Below are positions 7,455 to 15,030 of a stretch of DNA of 19,002 nt, piece after piece. Position 1 is the stretch's first letter, and each line of letters opens with the position of its first letter. Location of the stretch: positions 1 to 19,002 of the forward strand of contig CABRFG010000045.1 in assembly GCA_902470095.1 (NCBI GenBank), read 5' to 3'. The DNA is from an uncultured Collinsella sp. (GTDB lineage Bacteria > Actinomycetota > Coriobacteriia > Coriobacteriales > Coriobacteriaceae). The notes under the pieces are model-generated. The model did no database searches, had not been told where the DNA came from, and saw only the letters and a program-made list of their open reading frames with translations. A program made the position numbers and the translations under genes.

Positions 7455-7468
7455 GAGTGGCAATTGGG

Positions 7469-8233
7469 TTAGTGGCCCTTGATGGAGTTGAGGAAGTCCT
7501 GGGCGCGCTTGGTCTGGGGATGGTCGAAGAACTCGTCGGGTGTGCCGGTTTCCACGATCTGGCCGTCGGCCATAAATACGACGCGGTCTGCTACGCGGCG
7601 GGCAAAGTTCATCTCGTGCGTAATGACGATCATCGTCATGCCCTGCTGGGCCAGACGGACCATGACCTCGAGTACCTCGTTGATCATCTCGGGATCGAGG
7701 GCACTCGTGGGCTCGTCAAAGAGCATGGCCTTGGGTTGCATGGCAAGCGAGCGGGCGATGGCTACGCGCTGTTGCTGGCCGCCCGAGAGCTGTGCGGGCA
7801 CCTTATCGGCCTGCTCGGCCACGCCCACGCGGCCCAGCAGGTCCATGGCGCGCTCACGGGCTTCGTCCTTGGAGACGCCCAGCACATCAACCGGTCCCAG
7901 CATGACGTTCTGCAGTACGGTCATATGTGCGAACAGGTTGAACTGCTGAAACACCATGCCCAGCTCGGCACGCATGCGGGCAAGATCCTTGCCTTCTTGC
8001 GGCAGGGGCTCGCCCTCGATGAGGATCTCGCCCGAGTCGATGGTTTCCAGGCGGTTGATGGTTCGGCACATGGTCGACTTGCCCGAGCCCGAGGGGCCAA
8101 TCACCACGACGACCTCGCCGCGGTCGACCGAGAGATTGATGTCGTTGAGGACGTGCAGATCGCCATAGTGCTTATCGACGTGTCTGAGCTCGATCAGCGG
8201 CTGATTGCCGGTGGAAGAGGTGCTCTGTGCCAT
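7469..8233 (-). CDS. Polar amino acid ABC transporter, ATP-binding protein (GlnQ type)
   Basis: The 254-aa ATPase subunit drives import by the two permeases encoded just upstream. Walker A is GPSGSGKST (46-54), the Q-loop is Gln96 in VFQQFN, the ABC signature is LSGGQQQ (149-155), Walker B is LFDEP (171-175), and the switch histidine is His206. Closest type is the GlnQ/ArtP/GluA group of polar amino acid importers. AAGGAG precedes the ATG. It follows the second permease by 35 nt, forming the last transporter gene of the operon. Confidence 0.93.
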   Translation of the reverse strand: MAQSTSSTGNQPLIELRHVDKHYGDLHVLNDINLSVDRGEVVVVIGPSGSGKSTMCRTINRLETIDSGEILIEGEPLPQEGKDLARMRAELGMVFQQFNLFAHMTVLQNVMLGPVDVLGVSKDEARERAMDLLGRVGVAEQADKVPAQLSGGQQQRVAIARSLAMQPKAMLFDEPTSALDPEMINEVLEVMVRLAQQGMTMIVITHEMNFARRVADRVVFMADGQIVETGTPDEFFDHPQTKRAQDFLNSIKGH

Positions 8234-8268
8234 GTGCTCGGCTCCTTATGACTCGAAATGGTAAAGCG

Positions 8269-9102
8269 TTAGCGGATGATGGTCGCGCCGGTCTTGTGCG
8301 AAACGTAGACAGCAGCCTTGTTAATCGCGACGTTGATGAGGATATAGATGACCGCGATAACCAGGTAGACCGACACGAGGGCGTCGTAGTTGGTAATGAG
8401 CACGCGGGCGTTTTGCATGAGGTCGGGGTAGCTCACCACATAGGCGACGGTGGTGTCTTTGACTACGACCACAAGCTGCGAAATCAACGACGGAATGATA
8501 AACCGAATGGCCTGCGGCAACACGATTTTAAAGGTGATTTTAGCTTTGGAGAGACCGAGTGCCTGGGCGGCTTCGACTTGGCCGCGCGGTACGGCGTTGA
8601 CACCGGCACGGAAGATCTCGGCGAGTACGCCGGCGGCAGCGAGCGCGACGGGAAGCGTGAGCATCCAAAACGACGGCAGCGCGATCTTGTACTGGGGCAG
8701 CACCAAAAAGAAGAAGTAGATGAACAGCAGGCTCGGCACGCCGCGGAAGAAATCCGTGAGCACGCGGCAGACCAGCTGCAGCGGCTTAATGTCGCTGGTA
8801 CGGCCGAGCATAAGGGCTAAGCCCAGCACCAGCGCGATGGCGCCGGCGGTGAGTGCGACTTTAACGGTGCCCTCAAAGCCGGCAAGCAGGAACTTCCAGG
8901 TGGTGAGGTGCGTAAAGAAATACCAATAGTGGACCGAAAGCTGGCCGGTCACATAAAAGCGCTGCAACACGAGGGCGAAGAGCACGGCGACGGCAACAAG
9001 CGAGATGGCGGTGCCGATGCGAATCTTGGCGCGCATTTTGGGGCCGGGAGCCTCGTAGAGCGCATCGCGCATGGTGAGCGCGGAGGTGGAGTGCTTGCTC
9101 AT
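8269..9102 (-). CDS. Amino acid ABC transporter permease (second subunit)
   Basis: A 277-aa inner-membrane permease of the His/Glu/Gln/Arg/opine family. A cytoplasmic N-terminal tail of about 30 residues leads into several hydrophobic segments, and the EAA loop that docks the ATPase lies near 177-198 (EAAQALGLSKAKITFKIVLP). Its start overlaps the stop of the preceding permease by 4 nt (ATGA), which implies translational coupling. With that permease it should form the heterodimeric channel, similar in organisation to GluC/GluD of Corynebacterium. Confidence 0.92.
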   Translation of the reverse strand: MSKHSTSALTMRDALYEAPGPKMRAKIRIGTAISLVAVAVLFALVLQRFYVTGQLSVHYWYFFTHLTTWKFLLAGFEGTVKVALTAGAIALVLGLALMLGRTSDIKPLQLVCRVLTDFFRGVPSLLFIYFFFLVLPQYKIALPSFWMLTLPVALAAAGVLAEIFRAGVNAVPRGQVEAAQALGLSKAKITFKIVLPQAIRFIIPSLISQLVVVVKDTTVAYVVSYPDLMQNARVLITNYDALVSVYLVIAVIYILINVAINKAAVYVSHKTGATIIR

Positions 9103-9758
9103 CGGAGGATCCTCACCTTCTTATCAATGTAGTTGCCAATGTGGCTCACCACAAAGGCCGTGCCCAGGTAGCCGAGCGCCGAGATAAAGAACGCGGCGAC
9201 GCCGCCGAGCGAGCGCGTGTTGATGTAGCTCACCACGCCGGTGAGCTCTTGCGGTTGCAACGGTACCTGGCTGCCGAGCGCGGTGGTGAGCATGACAGCG
9301 ATAAAGAGGTTGGTCATGGGCAGCACGCTCGAGCGCAGCGCCTGCGGAATCACGATCTTGGCGAGGATACGGCTGAAGCTCATCCCCAGCGAGCGGGCGG
9401 CTTCCACCTGACCGACGCCGACGGTGTTGATGCCGCTCATAAAGTTCTCGGAGCCAAAGGCCGAGCCCAAAAGGACCGTGGCGACGATAACGCAGGTGCG
9501 GTAGGGCAGGACGACCTTGAGCGGCGGCAGCGCATAGACGACGATGATGAGCAGTGCGATGCCGGGGATGTTACGGAAGACCTGGACATACAGGTCGCCA
9601 AAGACGCGCAGCGGCTTGAGCGGCGACACGCGCATCACGGTGACGGCGACGGCCAGCACCATGGCGATGGCAAACGACTCAAGCGTCATGCCCCAGGTTG
9701 CTAGCAGCGCGTCGATATAGTTCTGGCCATAGAGCGACCAGAGTTCGGAGAGACTCAT
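9099..9758 (-). CDS. Amino acid ABC transporter permease (first subunit)
   Basis: A 219-aa inner-membrane permease of the same family, with an EAA loop near 119-140 (EAARSLGMSFSRILAKIVIP). GGGAGG precedes the ATG. It is separated from the binding-protein gene by 138 nt that contain a GC-rich hairpin (9783-9808), while its stop overlaps the start of the second permease. The pair, the ATPase and the binding protein make a complete importer. Confidence 0.92.
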   Translation of the reverse strand: MSLSELWSLYGQNYIDALLATWGMTLESFAIAMVLAVAVTVMRVSPLKPLRVFGDLYVQVFRNIPGIALLIIVVYALPPLKVVLPYRTCVIVATVLLGSAFGSENFMSGINTVGVGQVEAARSLGMSFSRILAKIVIPQALRSSVLPMTNLFIAVMLTTALGSQVPLQPQELTGVVSYINTRSLGGVAAFFISALGYLGTAFVVSHIGNYIDKKVRILR

Positions 9759-9782
9759 GCGGACCTCCCGCCGATAAGGAAA

Positions 9783-9808
9783 GGGGCTCCCGTGTGTACG
9801 GAAGCCCC
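9783..9808 (-). terminator. Intercistronic hairpin between binding-protein and permease genes
   Basis: GGGGCT-CCGT pairs with ACGG-AGCCCC across 9783-9808, a nearly perfect GC-rich stem. On the minus strand it is followed by TTTCC, a weak T-run. It lies about 90 nt after the binding-protein stop and 25 nt before the permease start. A partial terminator or 3' stabiliser here would give more binding protein than membrane subunits, a common arrangement in ABC importers. Confidence 0.65.
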
Positions 9809-9896
9809 GACAACTCTGTGAGGAAACAGTTTACCGCAATAAAGCGCATCGTGCGTTTCCATATGGTTTCGTTGCGGCCGTTACCAGGCTCGCTGC

Positions 9897-10892
9897 CTAG
9901 GCGCCGATCTCGGGCAGCTCGGGAACATTAGTGTCGCCCGTACGGTCGCCGATGCAGATCTGCCACAGCTCAGTCCAGGTGCCATCGTCCTCGATCTTCT
10001 TAAGGAAGTCGTTGACAAAGGCGACGCCGTCGGAATCGAGCGGCAGGCCAATGCCATAGGGCTCCTTGCTGCCGAAGGGCTTGCCGGCGATCTTGTACTT
10101 ACCGGGCTCGCGGACCAGGGCGCTCTGCTGCATGTTGTTATCGATGACGTAGGCGTCAACACGGCCCTGCTGGAGTGCCTGGCGGGCCTCCTCGTCGGTC
10201 TTGAACTCCTGCTGGCTGGCCTTGGGGGCGAACTCCTCCAGAATGGCGGGGCCGTTGGAGCCGGACTGGACGGCGACGTTCTTATCGGCCAGGTCGTCGA
10301 CGCTCTTGATGTCGTCGTTGTCGGCGAGCACTAGGATAGCCTGCTGGGTGTAGTAGTAGGGACCGGCAAAGGAGACGAGCTCCTTGCGCTCGTCAGTGAT
10401 GGTGTAGGTGGCGAAGACGGCGTCGACCTGGCCGTTCTGCAGGACGGACTCGCGCGTGTCCGAGGTCACCTGGGTGATCTCGACCTTGTTCTCGCCCAGA
10501 ATGTAGTTGGACAGGAGCTGTGCGATGCCGGCGTCAAAGCCACGGGTCTGACCGTCTTTCTCGTTGAGGAGGGAGAAGAGCGTGGAGGTCTGAACGCCAC
10601 CGATCTTAAAGACGCCGGCGTCCTTGACGGCCGTGGCCCAGGTGCTGGCGGCGATGGCGTCGTCATCGGCCTTGGGGCCGTCGTCGACGAGCTTGTCGAA
10701 TGCCTTAGCGTCGAGCGTGGCGGAAACTTCGGTATCCTCGGAGCCCTTGGAAGAGCCGGCGGCGGACCCCTTGTCGGCCTCGGCGCTGGTGTCAGAGCAG
10801 CCGGCAAGACCAAGGCCAGCGACGGTTGCGAAGGTGGCGGCAACGAAGCCGCGGCGGTCGAGAACGACCTGCTGGGAGAGGTTCTTGCTCAT
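9897..10892 (-). CDS. Amino acid ABC transporter substrate-binding lipoprotein
   Basis: A 331-aa family 3 extracellular solute-binding protein. The N-terminus has a signal peptide with paired arginines (LDRRGF, 11-16), a hydrophobic core, and a lipobox LAGC with lipidated Cys32; the twin arginines suggest possible Tat export. A Ser/Gly/Asp/Glu-rich linker (33-60) leads to the periplasmic-binding fold, with GFDAGIAQLL and later SFAGPYYYTQQAILV typical of glutamate/glutamine-type binders. GAAAGGTG precedes the ATG. It is the first gene of the importer operon, with a clear promoter at 10936-10965. The overall style resembles GluB of corynebacteria, so acidic or amide amino acids are likely ligands, but this is inference. 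Confidence 0.92.
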   Translation of the reverse strand: MSKNLSQQVVLDRRGFVAATFATVAGLGLAGCSDTSAEADKGSAAGSSKGSEDTEVSATLDAKAFDKLVDDGPKADDDAIAASTWATAVKDAGVFKIGGVQTSTLFSLLNEKDGQTRGFDAGIAQLLSNYILGENKVEITQVTSDTRESVLQNGQVDAVFATYTITDERKELVSFAGPYYYTQQAILVLADNDDIKSVDDLADKNVAVQSGSNGPAILEEFAPKASQQEFKTDEEARQALQQGRVDAYVIDNNMQQSALVREPGKYKIAGKPFGSKEPYGIGLPLDSDGVAFVNDFLKKIEDDGTWTELWQICIGDRTGDTNVPELPEIGA

Positions 10893-10935
10893 GGGAGAAC
10901 ACCTTTCTCAATAAAATCCCTAGCGGTTGAGTAGA

Positions 10936-10965
10936 GTTATACCCTATCCCGCTCAAATAGGTCAA
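10936..10965 (-). promoter_or_regulatory. Promoter of the amino acid importer operon
   Basis: On the minus strand TTGACC (10960-10965) and TATAAC (10936-10941) are spaced by 18 nt, close to the sigma-70 consensus. The -10 box ends 43 nt before the start codon of the binding protein. Confidence 0.7.
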
Positions 10966-11066
10966 CACGAAATAACTCAGAAACATACTTACCTTATAGG
11001 TTATTGTACCTACTAAAAAGGGACTTCGTGGTGGTTCTGGCCGATGCAGTGGTATGCCTTACTGTT

Positions 11067-11208
11067 TTATCTCAATCTGTAACATCTGGAGGGCCAAAAG
11101 GTCTCTATCTGTTACAGATTGAGACAAAGGTCTGGGACTAAGACGTCTTATCTAGATCTGTAACAGTTAGACGGGAATTCGGGCCCTAGATGTTACAGAT
11201 TGAGATAA
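11067..11208. repeat. Tandem pair of about 60-nt hairpin elements with TGTAACA boxes
   Basis: In unit 1, TCTCAATCTGTAACA (11070-11084) pairs perfectly with 11110-11124 around 25 nt. In unit 2, 11148-11165 pairs with 11191-11208 at 16 of 18 positions around 25 nt. The outermost arms, 11067-11087 and 11188-11208, are also a perfect 21-bp inverted repeat, so the whole block can fold as two hairpins or as one long cruciform. It fills most of the 370-nt gap between the importer promoter and the dxs 3' end. No open reading frame of note lies in this gap. The role is unknown: a dispersed palindromic element or a multi-site operator are the main options. Confidence 0.75.
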
Positions 11209-11220
11209 TTGAGCTGTGAA

Positions 11221-11259
11221 AACAAAAACCTCCGCAGGGGCGCTTCCCTTGCGGAGGTT
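11221..11259 (-). terminator. Intrinsic terminator of the dxs-like gene
   Basis: ACCTCCGCA (11228-11236) pairs with TGCGGAGGT (11250-11258). On the minus strand the stem is followed by TTTTGTTTT. It lies just beyond the stop codon at 11263. Confidence 0.88.
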
Positions 11260-11262
11260 TTC

Positions 11263-13044
11263 TTACTCGTTGAGTAGCCTTACGGCTTCGGCGGCCATGT
11301 TCTCGACCGTCATGCCGTTCTGCGCGAGCAGTTCGTTGGGGTCGTAGCGGTCGGGGAAGCCCTTGGCGATGCCGAAGGTGCGCGTGCGCAACTGCGTGCA
11401 TGCCAGATAACATGCCACGCGCTCGCCCCAGCCGCCGTCCAAGATGCCGTCCTCGAGGGTGACGACGACGCGATGCTCGGCGGCAAGGCTGTCGAGGAAC
11501 TCGCGGTCAAGCTCGGTTGCAAAGCGTGGGTTGACGAGCGTGGTCTCGATGCCGTACTCGGCGGCCAAGCGGTTTGCCACGCGCTCGCCCAGCTCAAAGA
11601 AATCGCCGAGCGCGAGCACTGCTACGTCGCGACCCTGGCGCACCACGTTGTAGCGAACGGCGCTGTAGTCGGTGTCCTCGGCAGGTGCCAAATCGGGGCG
11701 GCTCACCAGGCCGATGCCCGGTACACGAATCGCCACGGGATGCTCGCGGTGGTCGAGCGACCAGCTCAGCATGGACAGGTATTCCTCCATACAGGCCGGC
11801 GCCAAGTAGTGCATGTTGGGAAGAGCGCCCAGCATGGAAATATCAAAGAACGAGAGGTGCGTCTCGGATGTGGTGCCAAAGATCGACGCGCCAAACACCA
11901 AGATGGTTGCGGGGGCATCGTTGAGGCACAGGTCGTGCCACAACTCGTCGTAGGCGCGCTGCAAAAACGTGCCATACACACCAAAGACTGGCTTGGCGCC
12001 CGAGCGCGCAAGCGCGGTGGCAAAGGTCACAGCGTGCTCCTCGGCAATGCCCACATCGACGAACTGTTTGCCGGCGGCAGCGCGAAGCTCGGGTGTAAAG
12101 CCCATGATGTAGGGCGTGGCGGCCGTGATGCCCACGACCTGCGGATCGCGCTCGATGGCGGCGCCGAGCGCCTCGCCCGTAATATCGGCATAGGTGCGCG
12201 GCGCGGGCTCGCTCGGATGGCCCGGGCAGAGCTTGCGGCCGGTCGCCATGTCAAAGGGGCCTACGTGATGCCAGCGCTCGGGGTCGTTTTGGGCTGGCTC
12301 AAAGCCCTTGCCCTTGGCGGTCGAGACGTGCAGCACGATGGGGTGGTCGATGTCGCGCAGCTCCTGCAGCGCGTCGACGAGGGCCAACACATCGTTACCG
12401 GCGTCCAGATAGCGGTAGTCGAGCCCCATCGCGCGGAAAACGTTGCGCTCGCAGGCGCCGTTGCTGGCGCGCAGCTCGGCCAGATTGCGATACAGGCCAC
12501 CATGGTTCTCGGCAATGGACTGGTCGTTATCGTTGACGATGATGATCAAGTTACTGTCGAGCTCGGCGGCATTGTTGAGGCCCTCGAACGCCAGGCCGCC
12601 CGAAAGCGAGCCGTCGCCAATAACGGTAATGACGTTATACGTGTCGCCCACCAGGTCACGAGCATGCGCCAGGCCGCAGCCCAGGCTCACCGATGTGGAG
12701 GTGTGGCCCATGGCAAACAGGTCGTGCTCGGACTCGTCGGGATTGGCAAAGCCAGAAGCCTCACCATAACGCTCCGGATCGATATAAGTGTACGCGCGCC
12801 CCGTCAGCGCCTTGTGGGCGTAGGTCTGGTGCGAAACGTCAAAGACAATCTTGTCGATGGGGGAGTTAAACACGCGATGAAGCGCAACCGTAAGCTCAAC
12901 GACGCCCAAGTTGGGGGCAACGTGCCCGCCGACGGCGGCGGAGCTTTCGAGGATTGCCTGACGGATCTCGCCGCAGAGCAGCGGAAGCTCGGCGCGGTCG
13001 AGAGCCTTGACGTCCTCGGGCGTTGTCGTTTGCGTAAGCAGCAT
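11263..13044 (-). CDS. dxs: 1-Deoxy-D-xylulose-5-phosphate synthase family protein (short, divergent type)
   Basis: A thiamine-diphosphate enzyme expected to join pyruvate and glyceraldehyde-3-phosphate to make DXP, the first step of the MEP isoprenoid pathway and a precursor of thiamine and pyridoxal. At 593 aa it is shorter than the usual 620-640. Seen: GGHVAPNLGVVELTVALH (39-56), FDVSHQTYAHK (68-78) where classic enzymes have WDVGHQAYxHK, the ThDP motif GDG (143-145) with Asn171-Asn173, and the catalytic Glu335 in GIAEEHAVT, followed by the transketolase central and C-terminal domains. The sequence matches my memory of the short DXS-like subgroup seen in some Firmicutes (PRK12315 type), so it may be a paralogue. 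The start ATG follows GGAGTAACCCACAACG. It is a single-gene unit, divergent from the HD gene, with its own terminator. Confidence 0.85.
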   Translation of the reverse strand: MLLTQTTTPEDVKALDRAELPLLCGEIRQAILESSAAVGGHVAPNLGVVELTVALHRVFNSPIDKIVFDVSHQTYAHKALTGRAYTYIDPERYGEASGFANPDESEHDLFAMGHTSTSVSLGCGLAHARDLVGDTYNVITVIGDGSLSGGLAFEGLNNAAELDSNLIIIVNDNDQSIAENHGGLYRNLAELRASNGACERNVFRAMGLDYRYLDAGNDVLALVDALQELRDIDHPIVLHVSTAKGKGFEPAQNDPERWHHVGPFDMATGRKLCPGHPSEPAPRTYADITGEALGAAIERDPQVVGITAATPYIMGFTPELRAAAGKQFVDVGIAEEHAVTFATALARSGAKPVFGVYGTFLQRAYDELWHDLCLNDAPATILVFGASIFGTTSETHLSFFDISMLGALPNMHYLAPACMEEYLSMLSWSLDHREHPVAIRVPGIGLVSRPDLAPAEDTDYSAVRYNVVRQGRDVAVLALGDFFELGERVANRLAAEYGIETTLVNPRFATELDREFLDSLAAEHRVVVTLEDGILDGGWGERVACYLACTQLRTRTFGIAKGFPDRYDPNELLAQNGMTVENMAAEAVRLLNE

Positions 13045-13171
13045 CGTTGTGGGTTACTCCATGCGAATCGTGCGCCGGCGCTCCCTCGGCCGGCACAATT
13101 GCACAAAACAGTCTCGCACATTTTGGCGTTTGATATGTGACGGCGGCGCGGTAATTCGCCAACTGGCGGGG

Positions 13172-13183
13172 CAAAACGTTTTG
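13172..13183. promoter_or_regulatory. 12-bp perfect palindrome CAAAACGTTTTG, possible operator
   Basis: An even, CG-centred palindrome lies in the divergent intergenic region between the dxs-like gene and the HD phosphohydrolase gene. CG-centred palindromes of this form are typical of LacI-family operators. Neither promoter is clear here, so the assignment is tentative. Confidence 0.3.
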
Positions 13184-13272
13184 TCTGATGCCATACTGAT
13201 GTGTTCCATGATGTTTTTATCGATTGTGCACAGGCCGTGGCCTGCCGCCGCGAGTCGCTGGAAGGAGGCAGC

Positions 13273-13809
13273 ATGTCCGATGTCGTTCGTGCCGAGAAAA
13301 TCGCGTGCGAAGTAGACCATGCTGCCCGTCAACTGGCACAGGCGGGCCGTCTGGACCTGACGCGCGAGTTTATTCAGCATGGCGATGTGACGGTGTATGT
13401 GCATGTGACCTCGGTGGCGCGGGCAAGTCTGTCCTTTGCCGAGCGCCTGGGCCGCGTCGGCGTCTCGGTCGACCGCGCCTCGTTGCTGCGCGGAGCCTTG
13501 TTACACGATTACTTTCTCTATGACTGGCACGATCCCGACCCAAGCCATCGGCTGCATGGCTTTCGCCACCCGTTTTTTGCCCTGGCGCGTGCCGAGGAAG
13601 ATTTTGAGCTGACGCCGCGCGAGCGGAATATCATCGCGCGCCATATGTTTCCGCTGGTGCCGGTGCCGCCGACGTGTCGTGAGGCTTGGATTGTGTGCCT
13701 GGCGGATAAATGGTGCGCGCTGCGTGAGACGGTCGCCGGCCGTCTGCCGCGCAAGGACGAGGCGGACGATGGCATGAGTGGCGAATCGAGCGAAAAGAGG
13801 AGAGGATAG
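13273..13809 (+). CDS. HD domain phosphohydrolase
   Basis: A soluble 178-aa metal-dependent phosphohydrolase. The metal ligands expected of an HD domain can be seen: His44, His78-Asp79 (LLHDYFLYDW), His124 and Asp145 (LADKW). The frame is open back to a GTG at 13201, but GAAGGAGG sits 6 nt before the ATG at 13273, which is the better start. The C-terminal 20 residues are charged and probably disordered. The next gene (CmpB-like membrane protein) starts 3 nt after the stop, and its ribosome site lies inside the end of this gene, so they are co-expressed. The substrate is unknown; HD proteins of this size act on nucleotides or other phosphate esters. Confidence 0.88.
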   Translation: MSDVVRAEKIACEVDHAARQLAQAGRLDLTREFIQHGDVTVYVHVTSVARASLSFAERLGRVGVSVDRASLLRGALLHDYFLYDWHDPDPSHRLHGFRHPFFALARAEEDFELTPRERNIIARHMFPLVPVPPTCREAWIVCLADKWCALRETVAGRLPRKDEADDGMSGESSEKRRG

Positions 13810-13812
13810 ACG

Positions 13813-14832
13813 GTGGGGACCGCGATCGACATGGCATTTGACGGCGCGACGCTTGCCGCCTGTCCGCTCTCGGCGCTGGTACTCTCGTTTGCCTTCTACG
13901 GTTTTTGCGGTTGGGCATGGGAATCGACAGTCTGCGCCATGCTCAACCACGGACGCTTTGCCAACAGCGGCTTTTTGCTGGGGCCGTGCTGCCCTATCTA
14001 TGGCGCGGGCGGCATTGCCTGCTGGCTGCTGTTGCGCGGAATTCCTGACGCGTCGAGCCAGTTTGTCGCTTCAGCGCTCGTATGCAGCGTGATTGAGTAC
14101 AGCGTAGGCGTGCTGCTGGAAAAAACAACGGGGGCTCGCTTTTGGGACTATTCGCACCTGCCGTTTAACCTGCACGGACGCATCTGTCTGTACTGGGCAT
14201 GCGCGTTTGGCTTGGGTGCGTTGTGCATTTGCCGTTTAGTGGAGCCGGCATTGTTGGGGCTGCTTGGCCATCTGCCGGTGCTGATTGTGCGGCTGTCCGC
14301 CTTTATCGTCGCGGTCGCGATGATGGTCGACGCGGCATGCTCGTTGGCGAGCTGGCGGCGTCTGTCCGATCAGCTGGAGCGCGTCCGGGCCGACCTTGCC
14401 GACCGCATCAACGAGTCGCTCGCCGATGCGTCCGACTCCATGCTCGAACGTATTCCCGATTCGGCGATCGACTCGGTGGCACAGACGCATATCCGCAGCC
14501 GTGCCGTTAACGCGTGGCTGGCGGAGCTGGGCGACGCGACGCTCGATGCCCTGCGCGAGAAGGCTTCGATGCCGACGTTTATTTCGGATGGTGCTCGCGG
14601 CCTGGCGCTCGCTGCCCGCCGCGTGGCCGATGCCGCGCCGAGCATGCCGCGTCCGTCGCTCAGCCGTCGCCTTGCCGGTAAGCGCATGAGCCGTCCGGTA
14701 CCGAGCGTGTCACTCAGTCGTCGTGACCTGCGCTTTTTCAATGCCTTCCCGCGTCTGCGCATCAATCGCTACGAAGGTGTCATTCGAGCAACTAATCTCC
14801 GCGACCGCGCCCACGAGCTGTTTCGGCGCTAG
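13813..14832 (+). CDS. CmpB-like (ABC-transporter type IV) membrane protein
   Basis: A 339-aa membrane protein. The first 170 residues hold about five hydrophobic segments with motifs typical of the PF06541 (formerly DUF1113) family: FYGFCGWAWES (28-38), GFLLGPCCPIYGAG (53-66) and WDYSHLPFNLHGRICL (111-126). The C-terminal 160 residues are a basic, Ala/Arg-rich cytosolic tail with helical repeats. GTG start at 13813 is preceded by GAGGAG 10 nt upstream; the internal ATG at 13831 has no such site. Despite the family label, no ATPase or binding protein is nearby, so a transport role is unproven. It is tightly coupled to the HD phosphohydrolase gene. Confidence 0.85.
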   Translation: MGTAIDMAFDGATLAACPLSALVLSFAFYGFCGWAWESTVCAMLNHGRFANSGFLLGPCCPIYGAGGIACWLLLRGIPDASSQFVASALVCSVIEYSVGVLLEKTTGARFWDYSHLPFNLHGRICLYWACAFGLGALCICRLVEPALLGLLGHLPVLIVRLSAFIVAVAMMVDAACSLASWRRLSDQLERVRADLADRINESLADASDSMLERIPDSAIDSVAQTHIRSRAVNAWLAELGDATLDALREKASMPTFISDGARGLALAARRVADAAPSMPRPSLSRRLAGKRMSRPVPSVSLSRRDLRFFNAFPRLRINRYEGVIRATNLRDRAHELFRR

Positions 14833-14906
14833 CCGGGATGGGCGCGCTCACGGCTCCCTTGCTCGCGTATTTCCCGTTCGTTTCGCGTCCGTTGCCGCGC
14901 CGTTTC

Positions 14907-14930
14907 CAAGATTGCGGCACCGTTTCCATT
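14907..14930. repeat. Possible degenerate copy of the amtB-glnK palindrome arm
   Basis: CCAAGATTGCGGCACC in this stretch resembles CCCAATCTGCGGCACC in the right arm of the element at 16354-16447 (TGCGGCACC is shared exactly). The 198-nt amtB upstream region otherwise holds only the palindrome at 14960-14973. Confidence 0.25.
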
Positions 14931-14959
14931 CGACAACGCAGCGTTTAACAACGCCGTAT

Positions 14960-14973
14960 CTGGTCTATACCAG
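14960..14973. promoter_or_regulatory. GntR-like palindrome CTGGTCTATACCAG upstream of amtB
   Basis: A near-perfect 14-bp palindrome (12 of 14 positions paired) centred 64 nt before the amtB start. It resembles the TGGTCTAnACCA sites of HutC-subfamily GntR regulators such as DasR and NagR. It also contains TATACC, which could be a -10 box, so it may be an operator overlapping the promoter. No gntR gene is in the window. Confidence 0.35.
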
Positions 14974-15030
14974 TTGCCCCTCGGCCGCATTATGAGCGCC
15001 GACAACGTTCATGCGATCAAGGGGGAGCGA

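Noticed and set aside
11067..11208. CRISPR array
   Set aside because: The repeats alternate in orientation, are only four, and form hairpins; spacers are not uniform and no cas gene is nearby.
11473..13140. Long plus-strand open frame of 555 codons opposite the dxs-like gene
   Set aside because: It is the antisense shadow of a conserved high-GC gene; its protein is rich in Gly, His and Arg, has no recognisable domain, and has no ribosome site at its start.
13201..13272. Longer start (GTG at 13201) for the HD phosphohydrolase
   Set aside because: There is no ribosome site there, whereas GAAGGAGG is placed ideally for the ATG at 13273, where the family-like sequence begins.
13813..14832. Component of a full ABC transporter
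   Set aside because: The family name suggests transport, but no ATPase or binding-protein gene is adjacent; the neighbour is an HD phosphohydrolase.
14974..15030. N-terminal extension of the Amt protein from 14974
   Set aside because: The extra 19 residues have no ribosome site and do not fit Amt proteins; starting at 15031 gives a constant offset of 10 with E. coli AmtB key residues.
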